Of a DNA stretch of 64,000 bases, positions 63,863 through 64,000 are shown one piece after another (the stretch's first letter is position 1; every line of letters begins with the position of its first letter). The notes under the pieces are model-generated. The model ran no database searches and was not told where the DNA came from. It worked only from the letters and a program-made list of their open reading frames with translations. Source of the stretch: Bacteroidaceae bacterium. Lineage in GTDB: Bacteria; Bacteroidota; Bacteroidia; Bacteroidales; Bacteroidaceae. The position numbers and the translations under genes were made by a program. Location of the stretch: the NCBI GenBank assembly GCA_017940185.1, contig JAGAZE010000022.1, positions 53,487 to 117,486 on the forward strand, written 5' to 3'.

Positions 63863-64000
63863 TCATCCGAGAAATGACGTGATGCCTTTGTTATGAAGGT
63901 CATATAGTCTGAGTTTAAAGTATCGTTCATCCCTGAATCCATAGGCCTCTCTTTTAAGGACCTTGATTTTATTGTTGATTCCTTCCACTTTGGCTGTTGA
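63863..64000 (-). mobile_element. ISL3-type transposase, C-terminal fragment at window edge
   Basis: The minus strand reads an open frame to the stop at 63865-63863: STAKVEGINNKIKVLKREAY, GFRDERYFKLRLYDLHNKGI, TSFLG. AKVEGINNKIKxLKRxAYGF is the typical C-terminal block of ISL3-family DDE transposases. The rest of the gene lies beyond base 64000, so completeness cannot be judged. Confidence 0.88.

Noticed and set aside
63691-63942. An 83-codon minus-strand frame over the right-end repeats
   Set aside because: It is in a different frame from the transposase tail, which is the recognisable product there.

Overview
The window looks like chromosomal DNA from a Prevotella-type member of the Bacteroidales. 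The evidence is Bacteroidetes-style promoters (-7 TAnnTTTG, with TTTG about 20 bases upstream), the split ATP synthase order atpD-C-I-B-E-F-H-A-G, BspA-like leucine-rich repeat proteins, and several large secreted proteins sharing a C-terminal tail of the type used by Bacteroidetes secretion systems. The species cannot be fixed from this sequence alone.

Region 1 (1-22.8 kb) is mostly housekeeping and metabolic genes on the minus strand. It holds lepA (cut by the left edge), a tandem SRP RNA / tRNA-Thr unit, an ADP-ribosylglycohydrolase, a NrtR-like Nudix protein, a 2-hydroxyacid dehydrogenase, rarA, a 1098-residue LRR surface protein, ansA, a YgiQ radical SAM enzyme, a periplasmic amidase-fold protein, an acyltransferase and a galactose set (galM, sugar MFS transporter, galK). 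A secreted beta-propeller glycosidase-like gene is divergent from galM. Region 2 (22.9-30.5 kb) is the complete F1Fo ATP synthase operon with one clear promoter.

Region 3 (30.5-43.4 kb) opens with a MITE-like inverted repeat, then a cobalamin riboswitch that leads into three consecutive secreted proteins of 359, 1176 and 2331 residues. The last two contain DUF4465 and CUB-like/BNR-associated modules, and all three end in the same tail. This looks like a B12-controlled surface system without a TonB receptor in view. A strong terminator closes it.

Region 4 (43.4-52 kb) starts with a promoter-driven, highly structured noncoding RNA candidate. A eukaryote-like phosphosignalling cluster follows: LytTR regulator, FHA/zinc-ribbon membrane protein, an acidic membrane protein with glutamine-rich repeats, a secreted caspase-fold protein, a second FHA/zinc-finger protein, a PP2C phosphatase and a Ser/Thr kinase. 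The last three overlap or nearly touch. The kinase's outer domain resembles the small secreted protein encoded just downstream. This cluster and the B12 operon are the best candidates for an undescribed system.

Region 5 (52-58.4 kb) is an accessory run of small lipoproteins and secreted proteins (Sel1/WG-repeat, YARHG, several unknowns), bracketed by inverted copies of an intergenic repeat. Region 6 (58.4-64 kb) holds a small LRR protein, a DUF4143 ATPase behind 23-base tandem repeats, an alpha/beta hydrolase, an unknown protein, a MESH1-like HD hydrolase overlapping a DUF3307 membrane protein, and a repeat-rich tail ending in the C-terminus of an ISL3-type transposase at the right edge.
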